64,000 nt of DNA from Parabacteroides faecis (GTDB lineage: Bacteria > Bacteroidota > Bacteroidia > Bacteroidales > Tannerellaceae). This document shows positions 53,531 through 64,000 of the stretch, piece after piece. Under the pieces are notes generated by a model that searched no databases, was not told the origin of the DNA, and worked only from the letters and a program-made list of their open reading frames with translations. The stretch is from positions 62,001 to 126,000 of the forward strand of contig NZ_BMPB01000013.1 in NCBI RefSeq assembly GCF_014647375.1, in the 5' to 3' direction. A program made the translations under genes and the position numbers. Each line of letters begins with the position of its first letter. Position 1 is the first letter of the stretch.

Positions 53531-54117
53531 ACAAAAGTTTTTCACAATAATTTCTTCATTCCTTCATCTGCTACGTAATTTGCTGATTATTAATCTTTAT
53601 AGATGAAGGTATTTAATTAAGATGAAGGATGCTTCCTTTATTTTTGATTTTTTTTTATTCATAGATGATATTATTCGATGCTGTAAAAGGAGTAGGTTTC
53701 TTTCGAAGGATTGTCTGTAAACTTATAGTATTCTAGCATACATCCGGTAATCTCTTAGGTCCGTTATTATATCTCTTTTTCTGTTTCCCATTTGTCGGAC
53801 GCTTGTTTGACAGTTGGCAAACGCTTGGAAGACTGCTGTCGAATAAGCGTTCGACAGATGACAAACAATAGAAAGTTAATAACTTTCGGAGTAATAAGTA
53901 ATTAGTTCTTTACTTGTTGTTTGTTATTTAGATGCTACTCTTTGCCGAACAGATTCAACCGGAATAGTACTGACTTTAAGCAGAAATATGAAGTGTTTTT
54001 CCAAAAGAAAGATCATAACCTTCATGCTGTCCCAAAATCATTCATTGTAATATATCGGTAATCAATCGATTAAGCTACAGATGAAGGAATGAAGAAATTA
54101 TTTTGAAAAACTTTTGT
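53531..54117. mobile_element. MITE-like element with 40-bp terminal inverted repeats
   Basis: The ends 53531-53570 and 54078-54117 are inverted copies with 39 of 40 matching bases. Similarity extends outward (atcaac/gttgat) past a 5-base indel. The 587-base element is AT-rich and has no transposase. Its centre is structured: hairpin ctgtcgaa/ttcgacag (53836-53857), then an outer stem acaaacaa/ttgtttgt (53861-53868 with 53917-53924) enclosing gaaagtt/aactttc (53871-53887) and aagtaa/ttactt (53896-53915). No clear target-site duplication was found. Confidence 0.6.
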
Positions 54118-54177
54118 TGTGTTGATGTGTCCCGTTTATTCACAGATGAGGTTTGGCTTTACATTGTAGATATGGCA

Positions 54178-54213
54178 AATAAAAAAGCGGCCCCATTAAT
54201 CGGAGACCGCTTT
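54178..54213 (-). terminator. Beta-galactosidase gene terminator
   Basis: Arms aaagcgg (54184-54190) and ccgcttt (54207-54213) with additional partial pairing inside; on the minus strand the hairpin is followed by T6, about 22 bases past the stop. Confidence 0.75.
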
Positions 54214-54234
54214 CCTGTTTATATTGGCACTTAT

Positions 54235-57621
<3,387 letters not shown>

Positions 57622-57647
57622 TTATTTAGGTTGGTAGTATCTTATTG

Positions 57648-57700
57648 AAAATGGGAGGCCGGTAATTATATGTACATACCAATTACCAGTCTCCCATTTT
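57648..57700 (-). terminator. Strong hairpin between DUF3332 and beta-galactosidase genes
   Basis: Twenty-base arms (57648-57667 and 57681-57700) pair with two mismatches around a 13-base loop, with weakly T-rich flanks. It may terminate or attenuate transcription before the GH2 gene, or protect the upstream mRNA end. Confidence 0.65.
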
Positions 57701-57713
57701 AAGTGTTGTATTT

Positions 57714-58268
57714 TTATTTAGCAGCGTAATAAGAGTAGCCTTCAACTACCTGACGGAATGCCAGAACGCCTGCCTGATTCAATTCTACGTTCATTTCTTT
57801 ACCGTCCGGCAAATACATGACCACTTCGTCGTTATCAGTAAACTTTAACAGTTTAGTCGCTTCGCCATCGGCTTCCACGCTCCAGCTCTTGTCTGTTTCG
57901 TTGAATACAAGGTCGATTGCTTTTTCTTCACCTTCTTTTTGGATATGATATCCGTCTTTCTTGGTTTCGACAGTATATACACCGTCTTTTCCGTTGATTG
58001 TCTTTACGGTTCCTGCATCTGCAACAGGATTGTTTCCGCTCCAGAATTCGATAGAGTTCAGAACCAGTATATCTGCAAGAGCTGAGATTTCATAAACGGG
58101 GACAATCCAGAAAGCGATAAATACTAATTCGTTGACGAACTTACTGTCGATATTTCTGTTCCAATCCAATAGTTTGTTTGTCAAGCCGAATGATCCGATG
58201 CAAGATGAAAATAGAACACTGCTGGCCAAGGTTGTAGCCACTAATAATGTTAAACTTTTTTTCTTCAT
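57714..58268 (-). CDS. DUF3332 family lipoprotein
   Basis: A 184-residue lipoprotein (signal ending VLFSSC) with a hydrophobic helix pair near residues 48-78 (VNELVFIAFWIVPVYEISAL) and a beta-rich C-terminal half. The family is widespread in Bacteroidetes and Vibrio; function unknown. It is separated by 118 bases from susD and has its own -7-like element, so it may be only loosely tied to the polysaccharide locus. Confidence 0.82.
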   Translation of the reverse strand: MKKKSLTLLVATTLASSVLFSSCIGSFGLTNKLLDWNRNIDSKFVNELVFIAFWIVPVYEISALADILVLNSIEFWSGNNPVADAGTVKTINGKDGVYTVETKKDGYHIQKEGEEKAIDLVFNETDKSWSVEADGEATKLLKFTDNDEVVMYLPDGKEMNVELNQAGVLAFRQVVEGYSYYAAK

Positions 58269-58299
58269 GAATTTTAAATTATTTGTAGTTAATTTGGGG

Positions 58300-58307
58300 C
58301 GAAGATA
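58300..58307 (-). promoter_or_regulatory. -7-like element for the DUF3332 gene
   Basis: TATCTTCG on the minus strand, one base off TAnnTTTG, 31 bases upstream of the ATG at 58268. Confidence 0.4.
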
Positions 58308-58386
58308 ATAATAATTTTGTTTCCCAACTTACTGTTTCTTTATTATTTCGGCATTACCGGATCCTTCTTATCCACTGCTTCAGATG

Positions 58387-60168
58387 TTAATACCCCGGAT
58401 TCTGATCAGTCTTCAGAAGAGGATTCAAATCGATGGCAGATTGAGGTATGGCTTTCAATAGCATACGGTCATCCCATTTCATTGTGATCACTTTTTCTCC
58501 GTCCGGCATGGTAATATCCACATTATTGATCTGCTCTCTACAATAGGCGGCACCATAACGGATTATATCATCCAGGCGGAAACCTTCGGCAGCCAGTTCG
58601 ATCCTGCGTTCGTTGCGGATTAATTCAAGCCCCTGTTCTTTTGACAAAGAGGTCGGGACGTTCGGCATCCCGCAACGGTCGCGTAGTTCGTTCAGTGCAG
58701 CCTGTACTTGTCCGTCGAAACTGGTTGTCTGCGTTCTGGCTTCTGCAAAGATCAGCAGGATTTCCGCATAACGGATGCAAGGATAATCGCCTGTGGCCTG
58801 TCCGTATCCGGACGGGTCATTTTCCAGAGACAATGTTTTGCGGAAGTTGAATCCTGTTTTAGATTCATTGTTACCTCCTTTTATCCATTCGTAGGCAAAA
58901 TCTGTTCCGTAATTCGTTTCATACCATCCTTTGAAAGGCAGCATAATGGAGACATACAAGCGGCTGTCGCGGTTACGATATTCGCTGATGTATTTTTCAT
59001 TCCTGATCTCTCCGCTTTTTACTTTATTTTCGACAAAAAGACGGAAAGTATTTTTATTGTCCGTAGCAATAAATTCATCCGCTTCTTTTCTCAGTTCCGT
59101 ATAGTTGGCGGCACGTTCTGTTTTGGAAGGAAGGTTGGGTTTGCTACCATCTACAGCCCAATATGAGTCAACCAGATTCTGGGTAGGAGTGACGGAGGAC
59201 CATCCGCCCAGCTGGTTGGGGCGCATACTCGTATATCGTACCATGTCCTGATAATCCCAGTCGGATGCGGCATATTGACGGGTCATGATATATTCGGGGT
59301 TGTCCGTATTGCCATTCTCTGTGTGCCACAGCGCTTCGTAGCTGAACATACCCTTTACGAATTTTTCTTTGTCGATATTGAATTTGGTGAAATCAATATA
59401 CAGATCCATTTCATCGGCTTCTTTCTGCTGCGCTTCGTTTAATGAAGAGATGCGGAATAAAGAGAAACCTCCTTTATCCATTATCTCTTTTGCTGTACTT
59501 TCTGCAGTTGCATAGTCTCCGAAATTCAATGCGGCTCTGGCCTTTAGGGACAATGCTGCATATTTGGTGATACGGCCTTTTTCATTCGGATAACCTCCTG
59601 TATATTTTTCAGGTAAACCTGCTGCCCCTTCTGTCAGTTCCTTCATGATAAATTCACGGATAACGCTTATTTCATCACGTGTCACATTTTCAGCATCATA
59701 GGGAAGTACTTCCGTGATCAGAGGTACTTTTCCGAAAGTTTGTGTAAGCGACAGATATTGCCATGCCCTCATTACGCGGGTTTCAGCTATGAAACGTGCT
59801 TTTAATGCTTCGTCCATAGGACAATTCTCTATTTGTGATAGGAATAAGTTTGCTTTACGAATTGTTTCGAAGTTCCAACCGGCATCATAAGCGGCACTCA
59901 TACCATTTTGCAGAAAAGTAGAACCGCTTGACTCCCATGAGTACTGGCAATATGCGTCGGGTGAATAGGTGTCGTCATAAACCCCTATGCCCGGAATAGT
60001 ATTGGAGTAAATTACATTCAGATTCATCCAGGCATCCTTTTCCGATGTCCAATATGTTTCGGAAGCAATACTTGAGGGTGGCTCAACTTCTAAATCACAA
60101 CTTGCGACAGTTGCACCTATTATTGTACAGAATGCAATGCTTTTGAATAGTTTATTTATATTTTTCAT
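58387..60168 (-). CDS. SusD/RagB family glycan-binding lipoprotein
   Basis: A 593-residue outer membrane surface lipoprotein (signal ending TVASCDLEVEPP, Cys24) with the SusD TPR-like fold; SIASETYWTSEKDAWMNLN is the N-terminal block, and the C-terminal SusD marker LELIRNERRIELAAEGFR is here ELIRNERRIELAAEGFRLDD. It forms the lid of the SusCD pair, binding the glycan or oligosaccharide for import. It starts 22 bases after the susC stop. The ligand cannot be named; the adjacent LacZ-type enzyme suggests a galactose-containing glycan. Confidence 0.93.
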   Translation of the reverse strand: MKNINKLFKSIAFCTIIGATVASCDLEVEPPSSIASETYWTSEKDAWMNLNVIYSNTIPGIGVYDDTYSPDAYCQYSWESSGSTFLQNGMSAAYDAGWNFETIRKANLFLSQIENCPMDEALKARFIAETRVMRAWQYLSLTQTFGKVPLITEVLPYDAENVTRDEISVIREFIMKELTEGAAGLPEKYTGGYPNEKGRITKYAALSLKARAALNFGDYATAESTAKEIMDKGGFSLFRISSLNEAQQKEADEMDLYIDFTKFNIDKEKFVKGMFSYEALWHTENGNTDNPEYIMTRQYAASDWDYQDMVRYTSMRPNQLGGWSSVTPTQNLVDSYWAVDGSKPNLPSKTERAANYTELRKEADEFIATDNKNTFRLFVENKVKSGEIRNEKYISEYRNRDSRLYVSIMLPFKGWYETNYGTDFAYEWIKGGNNESKTGFNFRKTLSLENDPSGYGQATGDYPCIRYAEILLIFAEARTQTTSFDGQVQAALNELRDRCGMPNVPTSLSKEQGLELIRNERRIELAAEGFRLDDIIRYGAAYCREQINNVDITMPDGEKVITMKWDDRMLLKAIPQSAIDLNPLLKTDQNPGY

Positions 60169-60190
60169 ATGTCTAATTCTTTACAATCGA

Positions 60191-63100
60191 TTAAAATGTC
60201 AGGTTAACTCCCAGTGCGATAGAAGAAACACCTCTTGTATCTTGCCCACGGCCGTTTCCGGTTTCCGGGTCAAAATCTTCCATTCTTTTGTCTGCACGGA
60301 TCGTGAACGGATTTTCTGCTGCCACATATACTTTCAGGGCATCCATTTTTAGAGCTTCCAGTGTTTTTTTATTGAATGTGTAGCCGAGAGTAATTGTTTT
60401 GATACGGAAATAGTCGGTATTCATTAACCAATATTCGGAAAAACGGTTATTGTATGTCGAGTGTGCGCTTGTACGGGAATAAATTCTCGGATAAGCAGCG
60501 TTCGGATTCGGGTTATCCAATGTCCATCTCTTCAGGTGATATTCACGTGGACTGGCATTGTCGGAGAATGCCCAGGCCTGTTCTTGCCAGAAATACTGTT
60601 TTGTGCCGCTTACACCTTGTCCGAATGCGCTAAGTTCAAATCCTTTGTAACGTAAGTTGACATTGATACCATAGGTAATATCCGGAACGTCGCAGGCCAG
60701 GAAGTCTTTGTCTTCCGCATCCAGTTTTCCGTCTCCGTTTTTATCGACATATTTAATGTCACCGGCCTGTGGAGTCATACCGTCTGTTACATAATTTCCA
60801 CTGTCGATGTCTTCCTGGCTTAATAAGCCATCTGTGCGCCATCCGTAGAACGTACCGATTGCATAACCTACTTTTTTGATCCAGGGATCTTCATAAATAG
60901 GGTCGGATGCACCCAGGTCTGTTACTTTATTCCAGTTTTTACTCATGTTGAAACCAACAGAGTAGGAGAAGTCACCGATTGTTTTATTGTGTGTGATACC
61001 GAACTCAATACCTTTGTTGCTGACGCTACCGATATTCTGTGAAGGTTTAAAGTCTTTATAAATACCTACTTCATAAGGTACGTTATAACCTAGCAGGATA
61101 TCGTTGGTCACTTTATTGTAGTAGTCGCCGGTGAAGTCAATCAGACCGTTGAAGATAGAGAAATCCAGACCGACATCTGTAATGGTTACCTTTTCCCAAC
61201 CTAAAGTAGCATTGGCCGGTTTTGCTTCCTGAATGCCGTTTACGATGCCATCTTCAAAATTGTAGTTACCACCTTGTTGATAAGTGGAGAAATAATCGTA
61301 GTCGCCTACATTATTAATATTACCCAACATACCCCATGAAGCACGGAGTTTCAGGTTATTGATCCAGCTTATATCCTGCATGAATGCTTCCTGGTTGATA
61401 CGCCATCCGGCAGAGAATGAGGGGAAGATCCCCCAGCGGTTATCTTTATGGAAACGGGAAGAACCGTCTGTTCGTAAATTGGCTTCCAGCAGATAACGAT
61501 CCATAAAGCTGTAGTTGATACGTCCGAAGTATGAAAGCATTTTATTTTCGTTTGAACCCCCTTCCGTACCGGTGTCGTTCGGTGCGCTTGATCCGCCATT
61601 CAGGTCGGTCATATTGTTTGTCGGGAAGTTTTTGCGATACGATTTTTGTTTCTGGTATTGATAATGCTCATAAGAAATACCGGCTAATACATTGAAGCTA
61701 TGTTTGTCATTACTCCATTCGTAGTTGGCAAGTCCGTTATAAGTCAATCGGTTATGTTCGATCCATTCGTAAGTCATTTTCGACTCGTCTGTCTGTGAAC
61801 CGTTCAGTTCCAACCCGGTCTTGAAGTCTTTGATCTTAGATGTACTGGCATCGTAAGTAGTTCCCTTGTAATCATATACTTTATAGATCATTTCGCCGGT
61901 TAAAACAAGACCTTTCACGGGTTTGAAGTCCAGCGCCAGGTTCAAAAGCGTATTGGTTGTCTTATTTTTCGACCAGTTACCTTGGTTTTGTTTGCGTAAC
62001 GGGTTACGTAACATATTTACTGTAGAAGCAGGTTTTCCTCCTTCATAACTACCCCATTCTCCGTTGCTTTGTTTGGCAACATACGTGGATGGGACGGTTA
62101 GTAATTCCACGTAACTGATTCCTCCTTTATCTGATTTGTTGTCGTCCTGGATATAATTGATGTTGGCGCGCATTGAAACCCATGACTTGATGTCGGAAGA
62201 TATATTCGTTGTCAGGTTGTAACGGTTGCTGTTTGCTCCCGGTGTGAATTTGTCATCGAATGTATATCCTAAACCTGTGTAGTATTTTACTTTGTTGCCA
62301 CCACTGAAACTCAGCGAATGCTTTGTGATTGTGGATACATCGTCCAATACCAGATCGTACCAATTGGTATTCGGGTACATGTCCGGATCGGATCCGTCGC
62401 GGAATTTCTGGATCATTTCATCTGTATAAGGAACTTGTGCATTAGGATTGTCATTTAATGCGGCTTCATTTGCCAATCGGGCATACCATTCGGAGCTAAG
62501 AACTTTCGGTGTATAGGTTGCCATCTTTACACCGAAGTATCCGTTGTAGTTTATCTTCAGGTCACCTTCCTTACCTCCTTTGGTTTTAACCATGACAACA
62601 CCATAAGCGGCACGTGAGCCGTAGATAGCGGAAGAGGCGGCATCTTTCAGGAAGGATACACTTTCGATAGTGTTCGGATCAAGAGCAGAAAATACGGTAG
62701 CATCGGCAGTTGCTCCGTCAATCACGAAGAGCGGTGATGAGGTACCCAGGTTACCACGGCCGCGGAAGTTAATGGATGGTGCTGCACCCGGGCGGCTGAT
62801 GATTGTTACGCCCGGAACTTGTCCTTGTACGGATGCCAAGACATTCGTATTTACGCGCTCCTTCAATTCTTCAGAACTTACAGAAGCGACGGCCCCAGTC
62901 AGGTTTACTTTCTTTTGTGTACCATAACCGACAATGACAACTTCATCCAGAGCCTGTGAATCTTCACTCAGGAGGATTTTCCCTTTGGTAGTTTCCGAGG
63001 CTCTGACCTCAATAGTTTTAAAACCGATGCTGCTGATGACCAGGATGTCATTGGGATTTGCTTCCAGAGTGAATTTACCATCCAAATCTGTAACAGTTCC

Positions 63101-63313
63101 ATTGGTGGTACCTTTGACAATGACGTTGGCACCAATCAGCGGTTCATTCATTGTTCCGTCAAAAATGACTCCACTTATGGCTTTTTTCTGTTGGGTAATA
63201 GATACATCTGTTGTAGCTGCGTACAAGGATGATGTGGTTACAGAAACAGGAAAAGCAAGTGCGATTAAAAGCAAAGAAATTTGTTTTTGCTTTAACATAG
63301 ACCTGTAATTCAT
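60191..63313 (-). CDS. SusC/RagA family TonB-dependent outer membrane transporter
   Basis: A 1040-residue protein: signal peptide (about 1-32), a carboxypeptidase-regulatory-like domain (about 45-125, GVIFDGTMNEPLIGANVIVK), the TonB-box and plug start (LDEVVIVGYGTQKKVNLTGA at about 126-145), the plug, and a 22-strand barrel. It imports glycan fragments with energy from TonB. No anti-sigma-interacting STN domain is present, so control by an ECF sigma factor is unlikely. Confidence 0.94.
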   Translation of the reverse strand: MNYRSMLKQKQISLLLIALAFPVSVTTSSLYAATTDVSITQQKKAISGVIFDGTMNEPLIGANVIVKGTTNGTVTDLDGKFTLEANPNDILVISSIGFKTIEVRASETTKGKILLSEDSQALDEVVIVGYGTQKKVNLTGAVASVSSEELKERVNTNVLASVQGQVPGVTIISRPGAAPSINFRGRGNLGTSSPLFVIDGATADATVFSALDPNTIESVSFLKDAASSAIYGSRAAYGVVMVKTKGGKEGDLKINYNGYFGVKMATYTPKVLSSEWYARLANEAALNDNPNAQVPYTDEMIQKFRDGSDPDMYPNTNWYDLVLDDVSTITKHSLSFSGGNKVKYYTGLGYTFDDKFTPGANSNRYNLTTNISSDIKSWVSMRANINYIQDDNKSDKGGISYVELLTVPSTYVAKQSNGEWGSYEGGKPASTVNMLRNPLRKQNQGNWSKNKTTNTLLNLALDFKPVKGLVLTGEMIYKVYDYKGTTYDASTSKIKDFKTGLELNGSQTDESKMTYEWIEHNRLTYNGLANYEWSNDKHSFNVLAGISYEHYQYQKQKSYRKNFPTNNMTDLNGGSSAPNDTGTEGGSNENKMLSYFGRINYSFMDRYLLEANLRTDGSSRFHKDNRWGIFPSFSAGWRINQEAFMQDISWINNLKLRASWGMLGNINNVGDYDYFSTYQQGGNYNFEDGIVNGIQEAKPANATLGWEKVTITDVGLDFSIFNGLIDFTGDYYNKVTNDILLGYNVPYEVGIYKDFKPSQNIGSVSNKGIEFGITHNKTIGDFSYSVGFNMSKNWNKVTDLGASDPIYEDPWIKKVGYAIGTFYGWRTDGLLSQEDIDSGNYVTDGMTPQAGDIKYVDKNGDGKLDAEDKDFLACDVPDITYGINVNLRYKGFELSAFGQGVSGTKQYFWQEQAWAFSDNASPREYHLKRWTLDNPNPNAAYPRIYSRTSAHSTYNNRFSEYWLMNTDYFRIKTITLGYTFNKKTLEALKMDALKVYVAAENPFTIRADKRMEDFDPETGNGRGQDTRGVSSIALGVNLTF

Positions 63314-63354
63314 GTGTTTTTTGATTAATAATTAATACTAATTAAAGGTTATCA

Positions 63355-63371
63355 TAGTTCTAACAGAACTA
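63355..63371. promoter_or_regulatory. Operator-like palindrome A upstream of susC
   Basis: tagttctaacagaacta is a 7-bp inverted repeat with a 3-base centre, 42 bases upstream of the susC ATG. An equivalent site with the complementary centre is at 63571-63587. Confidence 0.6.
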
Positions 63372-63546
63372 TGTCTGGTGTATAATATGTAATCAAAAGC
63401 CTATCAGTGTATTAGTGGGGATTGGTAAAAAACGACAAGTATGGTATTAACTTAATTGAATAATTATTAATTAACATATTGGGCTTTATTCCTTATGAAT
63501 CGCGATTAATTTTAATATAATTAGTCATTGATAATAAAAAATATAC

Positions 63547-63554
63547 TATATTTG
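63547..63554 (+). promoter_or_regulatory. Plus-strand -7 element without a downstream gene
   Basis: TATATTTG matches TAnnTTTG exactly and points toward palindrome B and into the 3' end of the PD40 gene on the opposite strand. It may start an antisense or small RNA (inference). Confidence 0.4.
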
Positions 63555-63570
63555 TGACGACGTTATAAAA

Positions 63571-63587
63571 TAGTTCTGTTAGAACTA
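63571..63587. promoter_or_regulatory. Operator-like palindrome B
   Basis: tagttctgttagaacta has the same arms as site A and the reverse-complement centre (gtt for aac), so it is site A in inverse orientation, 216 bases away. It sits just after the plus-strand -7 element. Confidence 0.6.
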
Positions 63588-63645
63588 AGTGATTTATATT
63601 TTTCTTCTCTTGGATAATTTCTTTTGATATTACTAATTGTATTTT

Positions 63646-64000
63646 CTACCGAAAAAGTACCTCTCTGTTCACTGTCTCTTTATTATTCCGGGTTTTACGG
63701 ATTAGTTGATCTCTGTTTTTTACGGGTGCAGTGATCAGTTCCGGCAAGTTGAATGTTTTAGTGAATTTGAGATAAAAATCCGGGTCTTCCTGAGGTAAAA
63801 CGAAAGGTTTGCATGCCATCCCCGTTTGAGTATCAAATTTGGCGATATAGGGATGAGCCCATAGACCATCCTGTCGTTTGCTGCTGAAAACGAACCATTC
63901 GCCGGTAGACGACCAGGTATGAAAACTATCTACATCCGTACTGTTCACCTCTTCCATATTACGTATTTCGTTTGTTTCCAGATTTAATAAGTACAGTTCA
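63646..64000 (-). CDS. PD40/TolB-like beta-propeller protein, C-terminal part only
   Basis: The minus-strand frame is open from the window edge to a stop at 63646 (118 codons seen; the start is outside the window). An internal ATG at 63957 is not the start, because the frame upstream continues as ELYLLNLETNEIRN, typical propeller sequence. The repeat signature SSTGEWFVFSSKRQDG matches the PD40 motif. A mixed basic tail (NRDQLIRKTRNNKETVNREVLFR) ends it. Such proteins accompany some SusCD loci in Bacteroidales; function unknown. Confidence 0.78.
   Translation of the reverse strand, partial: ELYLLNLETNEIRNMEEVNSTDVDSFHTWSSTGEWFVFSSKRQDGLWAHPYIAKFDTQTGMACKPFVLPQEDPDFYLKFTKTFNLPELITAPVKNRDQLIRKTRNNKETVNREVLFR

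Larger units (their letters stand above)
53517..54234. other. 718-base spacer containing a MITE-like element
   Basis: No credible ORF on either strand. Most of the spacer is the element at 53531-54117. The rest is the downstream end of the epimerase gene and the beta-galactosidase terminator. Confidence 0.7.
63314..63645. other. 332-base regulatory spacer upstream of susC
   Basis: No ORF. AT-rich, containing the two inverse palindromes and the plus-strand promoter-like element described separately. No TAnnTTTG element is found in the susC direction, so its promoter may need an activator. Confidence 0.5.

Noticed and set aside
57648-57700. Hairpin as a riboswitch controlling the beta-galactosidase gene
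   Set aside because: It is a single long stem without the conserved unpaired core that known riboswitches need; terminator or mRNA-end protection is simpler.

Overview
The window is a chromosomal segment from a gut Bacteroidales bacterium, most likely a Parabacteroides species. The order is clear from several signs: SusC/SusD pairs, Bacteroidales-only families (DUF4290, DUF4491, DUF4837, DUF4105/Lnb-type), promoters with the Bacteroidetes -7 element TAnnTTTG, weak Shine-Dalgarno signals, and the coaX-OMP-TPR-LptC-GldE-like-PpiD-like gene order. The genus is a weaker inference. No rRNA, tRNA, CRISPR array, transposase or prophage was seen.

Layout. 1-5186 is a glycan locus: the 5' end of a hybrid two-component sensor (minus) diverges from a DUF4965/glutaminase-like lipoprotein and a GH2 enzyme. 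5310-11209 is a housekeeping run (DUF4290, murA, rimM, M23 peptidase, dxr, rseP). 11210-11704 is a repeat-rich gap. 11705-22508 is all minus strand: TPR protein, alanine dehydrogenase, ORF6N protein, glycerate kinase, secA, a catalytically degenerate PafA-like phosphatase, an Lnb-type DUF4105 protein and a GlsB-like membrane protein. 22509-23473 has no convincing gene. 23474-31027 is the conserved coaX to PpiD-like run. 31150-34403 holds rlmN, a DUF4837 lipoprotein and pdxA. 34581-37516 is a four-gene lipid operon. 37614-40478 joins a sigma-54 activator to lptE, a TPR-like gene and secG. Small genes and an M28 peptidase follow. 42892-48810 is a CzcCBA-type metal efflux operon led by a His-rich small protein. 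48858-50106 carries two tandem ParE-type toxin-antitoxin pairs. 50197-53516 holds a flavodoxin-ferredoxin, a TlpA-like thioredoxin, an unknown exported protein and a TIGR01777 epimerase. 53531-54117 is a gene-free element with about 40-bp inverted ends. 54235-64000 is a polysaccharide utilization locus on the minus strand: PD40 protein, SusC, SusD, DUF3332, GH2 beta-galactosidase.

How the genes work together. Much of the window serves the envelope: lipoprotein maturation (Lnb-type), Sec export (SecA, SecG), LPS export (LptC, LptE), outer-membrane protein folding (PpiD-like), peptidoglycan (MurA, M23) and lipids. The most interesting unit is the lipid operon. A CTP-dependent nucleotidyltransferase, a short-chain reductase, a CDP-alcohol phosphotransferase and an acyltransferase together could build a phospho-headgroup lipid, possibly a sphingolipid. 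Other items worth attention are the PafA-like protein that has lost nearly every catalytic residue, MurA with Asp in place of the fosfomycin-target Cys, the structured non-coding elements at 11230-11653, 22923-22975 and 53531-54117, and the paired operators around the SusC promoter region.
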